Assembly (NCBI RefSeq): GCF_021398735.1
Contig: NZ_CP090349.1
Span: 2,052,501 to 2,116,500, forward strand
Length of the DNA: 64,000 bases
Direction of reading: 5' to 3'
Source of the DNA: Methylobacterium oryzae
Lineage (GTDB): Bacteria; Pseudomonadota; Alphaproteobacteria; Rhizobiales; Beijerinckiaceae
Position numbers and translations under genes: made by a program. Every line of letters begins with the position of its first letter. Position 1 is the stretch's first letter. This document shows positions 42,909 to 51,527 of this stretch, one piece after another. The notes under the pieces are model-generated. The model saw nothing but the letters and a program-made list of their open reading frames with translations. It had not been told where the DNA came from and did not search any database.

Positions 42909-44285
42909 GTGCAGGACACGACAGGACAGGTCTCGGCGCCGCGGGCGCCCGATCACCGGTGGAGCGACCCGGTCGTCCGGCCCACCTACAGGCCGCGCCT
43001 CGCGCCTCTACCCGAGAAGCCCGAGGTGCTGGTGATCGGCGCGGGCGCCGCCGGCATCGGCGCGGCCCGCAACCTCGCGGCCCGGGGCGTGTCCGTCGCG
43101 GTGCTGGAGGCGCGGGAGCGCGTCGGCGGCCGCGCCCTGACGGTGACCCTGCGCGGCCACGCCCTCGATCTCGGGGCTCACTGGCTCCATGCCGGGCCGA
43201 TCAACCCCCTGGTGGCGCTCGGCCGGGCGCGCGGCGAGCGGCTCCGCCGGGCCGCGCAGGAGAGCCATGTCTGGGTCGGGGGCCGGCCGGGCCGCGCCGA
43301 CGACGTCCGGGCCAACGCGCGCGCCTTCGACCGCGCGGACCGCGCCATGACCCGTGGCGCCGCGCAGCCCGGCCCCGACCGGCCGGCCGCCAGCGCGCTG
43401 CCGCCCGGGCTCGGTGCCTGGGGCGACCGGGTCGCGCAGGTCCACGGCCTCGTCTCGGGCCGACCGCTGGAGGCGGTCTCGCTCCACGACTTCCCCAGCA
43501 TGGAGTACGGCGACAACTACTTCCTGGCCGACGGCTACGGCAGCTACGTCGCCCGACTGGCGGACGGCCTGCCGGTGGCGCTCGCGTCGCCGGTGACCCG
43601 GATCGACTGGTCGGATGGCCGCGTCCGCGCGACAGGCGCGGACGGGACGGTCTACGCCGCCCGCGCGGTGATCGTGACGGTTCCGATGATGGTGCTCCGG
43701 GACGGGCCGGCCTTCACGCCGCCGCTGCCGAACGCGGTGCGCGCCGCCATCGACGGCTTCACCACCGGCATCTACGAGCACGCGGTGCTGCACTGGCCAT
43801 CGAGCCCGTTCCGCGGCCGCGACCGGCTGGCGGCGATCCACGGCGGGCGGCGCGCCCCGCCGGGCCTCCTCACCCGCATCGACGACACGCCCTTCCACTA
43901 CTACGAGCTCGACCTGCACGAGGCGGCGGCGATCGACGCCGCGGGATCCGGCGCGGACGGCGTGCGCCGCCATGTCCGCGCGGTCCTGGGCGAGCATTTC
44001 GGCCGGGCGCGGCTGCGCGACCTGACGATCCCCGCGGTGAGCGCGTGGCGCCACGACCGGTGGTCGCGCGGCTCGTGGGCCGTGGTCCCGCCGGGCCACG
44101 CGCCGGCGCGACAGGCCCTCCGCGCCGCCGTCGCCGACACCGTCTGGTTCGCCGGCGAGGCGCTGTCCCGGGAGCAGTGGGGCACGGTCGGGGGCGCCTA
44201 CGCGGAGGGCGTCCGGGCCGCCGAGGCCGTGTCCGCCGTCGTACAGACGGGCGCCGGCGAGCGTATCCGGGCGGGCACAGGCTGA
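42909..44285 (+). CDS. Flavin-containing amine oxidase family protein
   Basis: A 458-residue FAD enzyme with VLVIGAGAAGIGAARNLAAR, the second flavin loop RVGGRALTV, LDLGAHWLH, and the C-terminal FAGEALSREQWGTVGGAYAE. It belongs to the monoamine/polyamine oxidase group; the substrate is unknown. The start GTG 42909 is preceded by GGGGAG. An alternative start further upstream cannot be excluded, but those codons look like shadow sequence. Confidence 0.85.
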   Translation: MQDTTGQVSAPRAPDHRWSDPVVRPTYRPRLAPLPEKPEVLVIGAGAAGIGAARNLAARGVSVAVLEARERVGGRALTVTLRGHALDLGAHWLHAGPINPLVALGRARGERLRRAAQESHVWVGGRPGRADDVRANARAFDRADRAMTRGAAQPGPDRPAASALPPGLGAWGDRVAQVHGLVSGRPLEAVSLHDFPSMEYGDNYFLADGYGSYVARLADGLPVALASPVTRIDWSDGRVRATGADGTVYAARAVIVTVPMMVLRDGPAFTPPLPNAVRAAIDGFTTGIYEHAVLHWPSSPFRGRDRLAAIHGGRRAPPGLLTRIDDTPFHYYELDLHEAAAIDAAGSGADGVRRHVRAVLGEHFGRARLRDLTIPAVSAWRHDRWSRGSWAVVPPGHAPARQALRAAVADTVWFAGEALSREQWGTVGGAYAEGVRAAEAVSAVVQTGAGERIRAGTG

Positions 44286-44372
44286 AGCGCGCGCGGCGCG
44301 GAACCTGCCGGAACGCTTGCCGCAGCCGGACAAGACAGGCATCCCCCGGCCGAAACGCGACAGGGGGCGGCG

Positions 44373-44999
44373 ATGGATTGGGTCGAGGGCATCGGCTATC
44401 TCGGGACGGCGCTGACCATCACGGCGACGGCCATGAGCACGATGATCCCGCTGCGGATCATCTCGCTCTGCGCGAGCTGCGCCGTGATCACCTACGGCAT
44501 CATGATCGGCAGCATGCCGGTGGTGCTGACCGAATTGATCCAGATGCCGTTCAATGCCTACCGGCTCTGGCAGATGCTGCGCCTCGTTCGAGACGTGGAG
44601 ACGGCCGCCGAGAACGACCTGTCCCTGGAATGGCTCCGACCCTTCGGCTCCCGACGCCCGTTCGGCATCGGCGAGGTGGTGTTCCGCAAGGGGGATCTCG
44701 CCGCCGAGATGTACTACATCGAGAGCGGCGTGTTCCGGATCCCGGAGGTCGACCTCGAGGTGCGCCAGGGCGGGATCGTCGGCGAGCTCGGGCTCCTGTC
44801 GCCCGGCAACGCCCGCACCGCCTCGCTGGTCTGCGTCGAGGCGGGACACGCGCTGTGCGTGTCCTACTCGGACGTGAAGCAGCTCTACTACCAGAACCCC
44901 GAATTCGGGTTCTACTTCCTCAAGCTGACCAGTGAGCGGCTCTTCCAGGGTGTGCAGGGCATGTCCAAGCCCCAGGCGGTGGCCGGCGACGCCCTGTGA
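44373..44999 (+). CDS. YgjV/Popeye-like membrane protein with cyclic-nucleotide-binding domain
   Basis: A 208-residue protein. Three hydrophobic helices (about 5-70) with the YgjV-like pattern GYLGTALTITAT, PLRIISLCASCAVITYG, PFNAYRLWQML precede a cNMP-binding beta-roll (about 95-200). The phosphate cassette VGELGLLSPGNARTASL keeps the Glu and Arg. This mirrors eukaryotic Popeye proteins: three spans then a cNMP domain. It probably senses a cyclic nucleotide at the inner membrane. GGGGGCGG precedes ATG 44373. Confidence 0.78.
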   Translation: MDWVEGIGYLGTALTITATAMSTMIPLRIISLCASCAVITYGIMIGSMPVVLTELIQMPFNAYRLWQMLRLVRDVETAAENDLSLEWLRPFGSRRPFGIGEVVFRKGDLAAEMYYIESGVFRIPEVDLEVRQGGIVGELGLLSPGNARTASLVCVEAGHALCVSYSDVKQLYYQNPEFGFYFLKLTSERLFQGVQGMSKPQAVAGDAL

Positions 45000-45031
45000 G
45001 GCGCCGCCGTCCGCTGCTCAGTGTCTGCCGC

Positions 45032-46030
45032 TCAGAGCATGCTCGGCAGGATGCGGTCCGGCGGCCGGTGTCCGTCCATGAAGGTCTTGATGTTGATGAT
45101 GACCTTCTCGCCCATGTCGGTGCGGCTCTCGTAGGTCGCCGAGCCCATGTGGGGCAGGAGGACGACCTTGCCCTGGCGGGCGAGCTTGACGAGGCGCGGG
45201 CTGACGGCGGGCTCCTGCTCGAACACGTCGAGGCCGGCCGCCGAGACCTCCCCGCCCTCGATCAGGCGCGCCAGGGCGTTCTCGTCGATCACCTCGCCGC
45301 GGGCCGTGTTGACCACGATCGCCTCGGGCTTGAGCAGCTTGAGGCGTCGGGCCGAGAGCAGATGATACGTGGCGGGCGTGTGCGGGCAGTTCACCGACAC
45401 GATGTCGACGCGCGCCAGCATCTGGTCGAGGGATTCCCAGTAGGTCGCGTCCAGCGCGCTCTCGATGGCGGCCGGCACCCGGCGGCGGTTGTGGTAGTGC
45501 ACCTGCAGTCCGAAGGCGCGGGCGCGCTTGGCCAGCGCCTGGCCGATCCGGCCCATGCCGACGATGCCGAGGCGCTTGCCGGTGATGCGCCGGCCGAGCA
45601 TCCAGGTCGGCGACCAGCCGGTGGTCCACTCGTCGTCCGGGATGATCCGCGCGCCCTCGGTGACCCGGCGGGCCACCGCGAGGATCAACGCCATGGTCAT
45701 GTCGGCGGTGTCCTCGGTCAGCACGCCGGGCGTGTTGGTGACCGTGATGCCGCGCTCCAGCGCCGCCGCCACGTCGATATGGTCGACGCCGTTGCCGAAA
45801 TTGGCGATCAGGCGGAGGTTCGGGCCGGCCTGGGCGATCAGCCCGGCATCGATCTCGTCGGTCACGGTGGGGACGAGCACGTCGGCCTCGCGCAGGGCCG
45901 ACGCCATGGCGTCCGGCGCCATCGGCGCGTCCTCGGAATTGAGCCGGACGTCGAACAGCTCGCGCATCCGCGTCTCGACGGCATCCGGCAGGCGCCGCGT
46001 CACGACCACCAGCGGCTTGCGCTTCGACAC
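45032..46030 (-). CDS. D-2-hydroxyacid dehydrogenase (glyoxylate/hydroxypyruvate reductase type)
   Basis: A 332-residue NAD(P)-dependent enzyme. Rossmann loop GIVGMGRIGQAL, catalytic Arg in VNTARGEVID, Glu in FEQEPAVS and His in LLPHMGSAT. It likely reduces glyoxylate or hydroxypyruvate, which fits serine-cycle physiology, but the serine-cycle enzyme HprA proper lies in another subfamily. Start GTG 46030 follows GGAGAGAGAC. Confidence 0.86.
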   Translation of the reverse strand: MSKRKPLVVVTRRLPDAVETRMRELFDVRLNSEDAPMAPDAMASALREADVLVPTVTDEIDAGLIAQAGPNLRLIANFGNGVDHIDVAAALERGITVTNTPGVLTEDTADMTMALILAVARRVTEGARIIPDDEWTTGWSPTWMLGRRITGKRLGIVGMGRIGQALAKRARAFGLQVHYHNRRRVPAAIESALDATYWESLDQMLARVDIVSVNCPHTPATYHLLSARRLKLLKPEAIVVNTARGEVIDENALARLIEGGEVSAAGLDVFEQEPAVSPRLVKLARQGKVVLLPHMGSATYESRTDMGEKVIINIKTFMDGHRPPDRILPSML

Positions 46031-46300
46031 GTCTCTCTCCCCGTCAGCCCAGCGGCCTTGATAGCGGCTCGCGCCCGGTGGCTCCCGCCCGGACCGCGTC
46101 CCGCAAGCGTCCGTTAACCGAACTCGGCCAGACAGGATCGGTCACGGGGCGCCGGTTCCGGAGCCCGTTCCGACCCATCGGCCTCTCTACCAGAGGTGGG
46201 CCGGAACACAATCGGATGCGGGCTGGTCCGCGTGTCGAACCGGCCCCGCTTTCGACATGTCCGGCGCCCAGCAACGCCACGTCTGGATAGGGAGACGACC

Positions 46301-46864
46301 ATGCGCGTGTCATGCCTCAGCCTCGCCGTCGCGGCGGTGCTGGCCGGCGGCCTCGCGACCGGTGCCCGCGCGGCGCCGCCGACCGGCCCCGAGGCCGGGG
46401 TCGGGCCGGTGACCAAGCTGCCGCTGCCGCGCTACGCGAGCCTGAAGACCGATCGCGTCAACCTCCGCGAAGGCCCCTCGAAGGATCACAGGACGCTCTG
46501 GGTGTTCCAGCGGGCCGGCCTGCCGGTCGAGATCGTGGGCGAGTTCGAAACCTGGCGCAGGATCCGCGATTCGGAGGGCACCGAGGGCTGGGTGCTGCAC
46601 TCGCTGCTGTCCGGGCGCCGCACCGCCATCGTGAATGCCGGCCCCGACAAGGGTGTCGAGAAGGCGGCCGTGTCGCTGCGGGCCAAGGCCGACGACGGCG
46701 CCGACGACGAGGCCAAGCTCCAGACCGGCGTGATCGGCAGCGTCAAGAGCTGCACCGGCACGTGGTGCCGCATGATCGTCGCGCTTCCCAACAAGCGGGA
46801 CGTCGACGGCTACATTCGCCAGAATCGCCTGTGGGGCGTCTACCCGAACGAGGTCGTGGAATAG
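46301..46864 (+). CDS. Exported SH3 (bacterial SH3b) domain protein
   Basis: A 187-residue protein with a signal peptide (to RAAPPT) and two SH3b-like units: YASLKTDRVNLREGPSKDHR with WRRIRDSEGTEGWVLHSLLS, and GVIGSVKSCTGTWCRMIVA with GYIRQNRLWGVYP. SH3b domains in this setting bind peptidoglycan or proteins in the periplasm. Start ATG 46301 follows GGGAGACGACC. Confidence 0.85.
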   Translation: MRVSCLSLAVAAVLAGGLATGARAAPPTGPEAGVGPVTKLPLPRYASLKTDRVNLREGPSKDHRTLWVFQRAGLPVEIVGEFETWRRIRDSEGTEGWVLHSLLSGRRTAIVNAGPDKGVEKAAVSLRAKADDGADDEAKLQTGVIGSVKSCTGTWCRMIVALPNKRDVDGYIRQNRLWGVYPNEVVE

Positions 46865-46943
46865 CGGTCCGGGCGCCCCGACGGCGCCCGTCCGTCATTC
46901 CGGGCGGCGGCGGCGCGCCAGCTCCCGGCACGCCGGCAGCCCG

Positions 46944-46974
46944 AAAAAGCGAAGGCCCGGACGATGTCGGGCCT
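46944..46974 (-). terminator. Intrinsic terminator of irr
   Basis: On the minus strand a 7-bp stem (AGGCCCG / CGGGCCT) with an 8-nt loop is followed by TCGCTTTTT. It lies about 34 nt after the irr stop. Confidence 0.7.
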
Positions 46975-47007
46975 CGCGTCGCTCGCGTACTGCGTTGGAC
47001 GCGGGCC

Positions 47008-47523
47008 TCAGCCCTGACGGCGGCCCGCCGGACGGCTGCGGCGCAGGCGCACGATCACCTCGACCCCGGCGATCTCCATGCCCTCGGGCGCCTCCGGCAG
47101 CGAATCGACCGTGATGCCGCAATCCGGCATGTCGATCACCTGGCTCTCGTCCTCCAGGTAGAAATGGTGGTGCTCGGTCGGGTTCGTGTCGAAATAGGCC
47201 TTCGACCCGTCGAGCGCGAGCTGGCGCAGGAGCCCGGCCTCGGTGAACTGGTGCAGCGTGTTGTAGACGGTCGCCAGCGAGACCGGCACCTTGGCGCGCA
47301 TCGCCTCGTCGTACAGCATCTCCGCCGTCAGGTGGCGGTCGCCGCGGCCGAAGAGCAGCCAGCCCAGGGACAGGCGCTGCCGCGTCGGGCGCAGGCCGGC
47401 CCGACGCAGACGGTCGCGCAGGTCGGACAGCGGACAGCCGCGGCGCGGAGTCCCGTTGGCCTCCAACTGGGGGGCGGGGACCCGGCCGTTGAAGACGGCC
47501 TGGAATGGCACCGGTTCGGACAT
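47008..47523 (-). CDS. irr: Iron response regulator Irr (Fur family)
   Basis: A 171-residue regulator. RRGCPLSDLRDRL carries the Cys-Pro heme regulatory motif, followed by a winged helix (RPTRQRLSLGWLLF, VSLATVYNTLHQFTEAGLL) and the triple-His stretch TEHHHFYLEDE, both hallmarks of Irr. It controls heme and iron genes in Rhizobiales and is inactivated by heme. It is divergent from fabA, a common arrangement. Start ATG 47523 is chosen by family length. Confidence 0.9.
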   Translation of the reverse strand: MSEPVPFQAVFNGRVPAPQLEANGTPRRGCPLSDLRDRLRRAGLRPTRQRLSLGWLLFGRGDRHLTAEMLYDEAMRAKVPVSLATVYNTLHQFTEAGLLRQLALDGSKAYFDTNPTEHHHFYLEDESQVIDMPDCGITVDSLPEAPEGMEIAGVEVIVRLRRSRPAGRRQG

Positions 47524-47738
47524 CGCTGGACTGAACGCTCGACGAGGGGCCTGAAGGAACGGATGTCTCCTCAGTATATTGAAGTGGTCGGACAGTCGCA
47601 ACCCGAGCGTTGCCGCATACCCGCGGCTGCAGGCTTTGAAGGCGCGGCGCCCCGTGCTAACCCGCGCGCCAGCCGATGGGCCGAGTATAGTCGCCCGCGA
47701 CGCGAAGATCGCGCACATCCGAGGAAACAGCCAACGCA

Positions 47739-48275
47739 ATGCCGCCAGACGCCGAGACACAAGCGCAGGGTGCGAACCGCCGGTCGCACTATTCCTACGA
47801 GGATCTTCTGGCCTGCGGGCGCGGCGAACTCTTCGGATCCGGCAACGCGCAGTTGCCGCTGCCGCCGATGCTGATGTTCGACCGGATCACGTCCATCGGG
47901 ACCGAGGGCGGCGCCCACGGCAAGGGGCACGTGACGGCCGAGCTCGATATCCGGCCGGACCTCTGGTTCTTCCCCTGCCATTTCCAGGGCGACCCGGTGA
48001 TGCCGGGCTGCCTCGGCCTCGACGCCCTGTGGCAGATGCTGGGCTTCCATCTCGGCTGGCTCGGCTCGCCGGGTCGCGGCCGCGCCCTGGGCGTGGGCGA
48101 GGTGAAGCTCGCGGGCCAGGTGCTGCCGACGATCAAGAAGGTCGTCTACAATGTCGACGTGAAGCGGGTCCGTCAGGGCAAGCTCGTGCTCGGCATCGGC
48201 GACGGCTGGCTCGAGGCCGACGGCGAGCGCGTCTATCAGGTCCAGGACATGCGGGTCGGCCTGTTCCAGAGCTGA
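47739..48275 (+). CDS. fabA: 3-hydroxydecanoyl-ACP dehydratase
   Basis: A 178-residue enzyme with [14 protein letters not shown], the active-site [20 protein letters not shown] (His and the later Asp) and [13 protein letters not shown]. It dehydrates and isomerises C10 acyl-ACP, so the cell makes unsaturated fatty acids anaerobically-style (FabA/FabB route). fabB and fabI follow. Confidence 0.96.
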   Translation: MPPDAETQAQGANRRSHYSYEDLLACGRGELFGSGNAQLPLPPMLMFDRITSIGTEGGAHGKGHVTAELDIRPDLWFFPCHFQGDPVMPGCLGLDALWQMLGFHLGWLGSPGRGRALGVGEVKLAGQVLPTIKKVVYNVDVKRVRQGKLVLGIGDGWLEADGERVYQVQDMRVGLFQS

Positions 48276-48346
48276 GCCGCAGCCGCCGCGCGTCCAGTTC
48301 GCGGCTTGGCCGCAACGCCGGACGGTCTCGGCGGTTGTGATTGTGT

Positions 48347-48375
48347 CCGCGTCACCTTAGCTGACCGTGACGCGG
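48347..48375 (+). other. Hairpin in the fabA-fabB gap
   Basis: Perfect 9-bp stem CCGCGTCAC / GTGACGCGG with an 11-nt loop, 41 nt before the fabB start. No T-run follows; it may attenuate or protect the message. Confidence 0.4.
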
Positions 48376-48415
48376 CCCGGGCGACCGGGACCGCGACGGA
48401 GGTAGTGTCACCATC

Positions 48416-49642
48416 ATGCGCCGTGTCGTCATCACCGGGATGGGCATCGTCTCGTCCATCGGCAACAACACGCAGGAGGTGCTCGCCTCCCTGCGCGAGG
48501 CCCGCTCGGGCATCGCGCGCGACGCCAGCTACGCCGAGCACGGCTTCCGCAGCCAGGTCTCCGGCGCGCCCACCCTCGATCCCGAGGGCGTGGTGGACCG
48601 GCGCGCGATGCGCTTCCACGGCGGCGGGACCGCCTGGAACCACGTCGCCATGGATCAGGCGATCCAGGATGCCGGCCTGGATCAGGGCGACATCTCGAAC
48701 GAGCGCACCGGCATCATCATGGGCTCGGGCGGTCCCTCGACCCGCGTGATCGTGGAGGCCGCCGGCATCGCGCGGGACAAGGGTCCCAAGCGCATCGGCC
48801 CGTTCGCCGTGCCGAAGGCGATGTCGTCGACCGCCTCGGCAACGCTCGCGACGTGGTTCAAGATCCGCGGCGTGAACTACTCGATTTCCTCCGCCTGCGC
48901 GACCTCGAACCACTGCATCGGCAACGCCGCCGAGATCATCCAGGGCGGCCGGCAGGACATCATCTTCGCGGGCGGCTGCGAGGATCTCGACTGGACGCTC
49001 TCGGTGCTGTTCGACGCCATGGGCGCCATGTCGTCGAAGTACAACGACACGCCGTCCCGTGCCTCCCGCGCCTACGACGCCAACCGCGACGGTTTCGTCA
49101 TCGCGGGCGGCGCCGGCGTGCTGGTCCTCGAGGAGCTGGAGCACGCCAAGGCGCGCGGCGCCCGGATCTACGGCGAGGTTGCGGGCTACGGCGCCACCTC
49201 GGACGGCCACGACATGGTCGCGCCGTCGGGCGAGGGCGCCGTGCGCTGCATGCGCCAGGCGCTGGACGGGCTGAAGGGCGCGCGGATCGACTACATCAAC
49301 CCGCACGCCACCTCGACGCCGGTCGGCGACGACAAGGAGATCGAGGCGATCCGCGAGGTGTTCGGCCGCGGCGAGGATTGCCCGCCGATCTCGGCCACCA
49401 AGTCGCTGACCGGCCATTCCCTGGGCGCCACCGGCGTGCAGGAGGCGATCTACAGCCTGCTGATGATGAACAACGGCTTCATCTGCGAGAGCGCGCACAT
49501 CGACACGCTCGACCCGGCCTTCGCCGACATGCCGATCCTGCAACAGCGCCGGGACGACGCGCAGCTCGGCCACGTGCTGACCAATTCCTTCGGCTTCGGC
49601 GGCACCAACGCCACCCTGGTCCTGAAGCACGTCGACGCCTGA
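48416..49642 (+). CDS. fabB: Beta-ketoacyl-ACP synthase I
   Basis: A 408-residue condensing enzyme. Nucleophile Cys in [12 protein letters not shown], catalytic His in [11 protein letters not shown] and in [12 protein letters not shown]. The length and the FabA neighbour identify FabB rather than FabF. It elongates unsaturated acyl chains after FabA. ACGGAGGTAG is a strong ribosome binding site. Confidence 0.95.
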   Translation: MRRVVITGMGIVSSIGNNTQEVLASLREARSGIARDASYAEHGFRSQVSGAPTLDPEGVVDRRAMRFHGGGTAWNHVAMDQAIQDAGLDQGDISNERTGIIMGSGGPSTRVIVEAAGIARDKGPKRIGPFAVPKAMSSTASATLATWFKIRGVNYSISSACATSNHCIGNAAEIIQGGRQDIIFAGGCEDLDWTLSVLFDAMGAMSSKYNDTPSRASRAYDANRDGFVIAGGAGVLVLEELEHAKARGARIYGEVAGYGATSDGHDMVAPSGEGAVRCMRQALDGLKGARIDYINPHATSTPVGDDKEIEAIREVFGRGEDCPPISATKSLTGHSLGATGVQEAIYSLLMMNNGFICESAHIDTLDPAFADMPILQQRRDDAQLGHVLTNSFGFGGTNATLVLKHVDA

Positions 49643-49658
49643 TCGCCCGGCGCGGAAC

Positions 49659-49680
49659 CGCCGGCCACAGGCCGGCGTTT
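49659..49680 (+). terminator. Hairpin after fabB
   Basis: Perfect 8-bp stem CGCCGGCC / GGCCGGCG, 3-nt loop ACA, then TTT, 16 nt after the fabB stop. It likely gives partial termination before fabI. Confidence 0.6.
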
Positions 49681-49707
49681 ACCCGCTGTTGAGATCTGGT
49701 GGTGGCG

Positions 49708-49824
49708 ATGGGGACTTTCATCTTCGGAACATTGGGCGGCCTCATGATCGCCGGTGTCGCGGCGATCTACGCGAAGCAGGCCGCGCTGGAAGAAGCGGAT
49801 TCCCACACGGACGGGCATTTCTGA
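49708..49824 (+). CDS. Predicted 38-aa single-span membrane peptide
   Basis: ATG 49708 opens a 38-codon frame with a hydrophobic helix (TFIFGTLGGLMIAGVAAIYA) followed by an acidic/His tail ending DSHTDGHF. Ribosome binding is weak (GGTGGTGG). It is bracketed by terminators at 49659-49680 and 49847-49874, so it would be a monocistronic unit between fabB and fabI. Too short for homology; treat as a candidate. Confidence 0.45.
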   Translation: MGTFIFGTLGGLMIAGVAAIYAKQAALEEADSHTDGHF

Positions 49825-49846
49825 GCCCGGCCGCCGCGCCACCATC

Positions 49847-49874
49847 GCCCCGCCCGCCGGCGGGGCTTTTTTTT
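49847..49874 (+). terminator. Strong intrinsic terminator
   Basis: Perfect 8-bp stem GCCCCGCC / GGCGGGGC with a 4-nt loop followed by eight T residues. It ends the unit carrying the 38-aa peptide and separates it from fabI. Confidence 0.85.
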
Positions 49875-50009
49875 GCCCGTTGCAGGACACCGCTGCGTTT
49901 GGAACGCGGCGCGAGCCGCGTTAAGGCAGCCTGCCGCGGTTCGCTCGTCGCGACCCCGGTCCGGGCCCGCTTCGCGGGTCCGGCGTGCTCGGTCAGGATG
50001 TGAGTCGGC

Positions 50010-50840
50010 ATGACGGGTTTGATGGCGGGCAAGCGCGGCCTGATCATGGGCGTCGCGAACGATCACTCGATCGCCTGGGGGATCGCCAAGGCGCTGCACG
50101 CCCAGGGCGCGCGACTGGCCTTCACGTACCAGGGCGAGGCCCTGGGCCGCCGGGTGGCGCCCCTCGCCGCCAAGCTCGATTCGGACATCGTCCTGCCCTG
50201 CGACGTCGAGGATCTGGCCTCGGTCGACGCGACCTTCGAGGCCCTGGACGCCCGATTCGATGGCGGCCTCGACTTCGTGGTCCACGCCATCGGCTTCTCC
50301 GACAAGGCGCAGCTCAAGGGCCGCTACGTCGACGTGACGACGCGCGAGAATTTCGTGCGCACGATGACGATCTCGTGCTTCTCGTTCACCGAGATCGCGC
50401 AGCGCGCGGCCAAGCGGATGCACCAGGGCGGCTCGCTGCTGACCCTGACCTACGGCGGCGCGACCCGGGTCATGCCGAACTACAACGTCATGGGCGTCGC
50501 CAAGGCGGCGCTCGAGGCCTCGGTGCGCTACCTGGCGAGCGACCTGGGCCCGGACGGGATCCGGGTGAACGCGCTCTCCGCCGGCCCGATGCGGACGCTG
50601 GCGGGCGCCGGGATCGCCGACGCGCGGCTGATGTTCAACCACCAGCGGGCACACGCACCGCTGCGCCGCACGGTCAGCCTGGAGGATGTCGGCGGTTCGG
50701 CCCTCTACCTGCTGTCGCCGCTCTCGGGCGGCGTCACCGGCGAGGTCCACTTCGTCGATGCCGGCTACAACATCATCTCGATGCCGCGCCCGGACGTGCT
50801 GCAGGCGCAGGACGAGGCCGGCGTCGTCGGGGACGCCTGA
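50010..50840 (+). CDS. fabI: Enoyl-ACP reductase I
   Basis: A 276-residue SDR-type enzyme with GLIMGVANDHSIAWGIAKAL, the active-site Tyr/Lys in YNVMGVAKAALEASVRY (Y-x6-K) and the C-terminal GEVHFVDAGYNI. It reduces trans-2-enoyl-ACP in the last step of each elongation cycle and belongs to the irr-fab block. Confidence 0.95.
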   Translation: MTGLMAGKRGLIMGVANDHSIAWGIAKALHAQGARLAFTYQGEALGRRVAPLAAKLDSDIVLPCDVEDLASVDATFEALDARFDGGLDFVVHAIGFSDKAQLKGRYVDVTTRENFVRTMTISCFSFTEIAQRAAKRMHQGGSLLTLTYGGATRVMPNYNVMGVAKAALEASVRYLASDLGPDGIRVNALSAGPMRTLAGAGIADARLMFNHQRAHAPLRRTVSLEDVGGSALYLLSPLSGGVTGEVHFVDAGYNIISMPRPDVLQAQDEAGVVGDA

Positions 50841-50846
50841 GGCGCC

Positions 50847-51098
50847 TCACTCCTCCGGGATGCGCCCCGGGGGCAGGGGACCGGCCGGCGAACCGCGCTC
50901 GCCGCGGACCGAGCGCCGCTCCCGGGCGGCGCGCGCCTCCTCCGCGGTCGGCGGCGCCGAGGGATAGTTCGACGCGAAGGGGTTGGGCGGCGCCCCGCGC
51001 CCGGAGCCGCCGAACAGCTTGTCGAGGAAGCCCTCCTCGGCGCTCGCGGGTCGGGCGACCAGGAGAAGGGCGAGGGCGAGGATCGGGCGAAGCTGCAT
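50847..51098 (-). CDS. Small exported hypothetical protein
   Basis: An 83-residue product from ATG 51098 with a short signal peptide (MQLRPILALALLLVARPASA). The mature part reads EEGFLDKLFGGSGRG and is then Pro/Arg-rich without structure. I do not recognise it. Such disordered small exported proteins are frequent in this genus. Confidence 0.55.
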   Translation of the reverse strand: MQLRPILALALLLVARPASAEEGFLDKLFGGSGRGAPPNPFASNYPSAPPTAEEARAARERRSVRGERGSPAGPLPPGRIPEE

Positions 51099-51235
51099 CG
51101 TCGTCGTCTGCGTGCCGGGACCGTGCCGGGTTAGGGCCACTTTCCGGCGGATCGGAGGCCGAGTCCCCGTCGCCTGGAACCCCGGCGCGTCCGGCGGGTT
51201 CGCGGTCAACGATGAGGGCGCGTACAGGAGGCGTG

Positions 51236-51475
51236 ATGTCCGAGGTTACCTATCGCATCGTCGAGCACGACGGCGGATTCGCCTATAAGGTCGGCGACGT
51301 GTTCTCCGAGACGTTCCCGAGCCGCGAGGAGGCGCTGCAGGCGGCGCAGGCCGCGGCGGCGGAGCAGCAGGTCCCCGGGTCGACCGAGGGGATCCGCTAC
51401 CAGGATCAGGCCGGCGGCTGGCACGACGAGACGGCGCAGGGCAGCGACCGGCCCCGCGCCCGGGTCGTGGAGTAG
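51236..51475 (+). CDS. DUF2188-like small protein
   Basis: A 79-residue protein with a perfect AGGAGG before ATG 51236. The segment YRIVEHDGGFAYKVGDVFSE with SREEALQAAQAAAAEQ fits the DUF2188 pattern (a two- or three-strand sheet with a helix). Function unknown; members are often stress-linked, but nothing here proves it. Confidence 0.7.
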   Translation: MSEVTYRIVEHDGGFAYKVGDVFSETFPSREEALQAAQAAAAEQQVPGSTEGIRYQDQAGGWHDETAQGSDRPRARVVE

Positions 51476-51527
51476 CCGCGGCGGACGGGACGGACATGCG
51501 CGATCGTCCGCAACGGCGGGAAATCTC

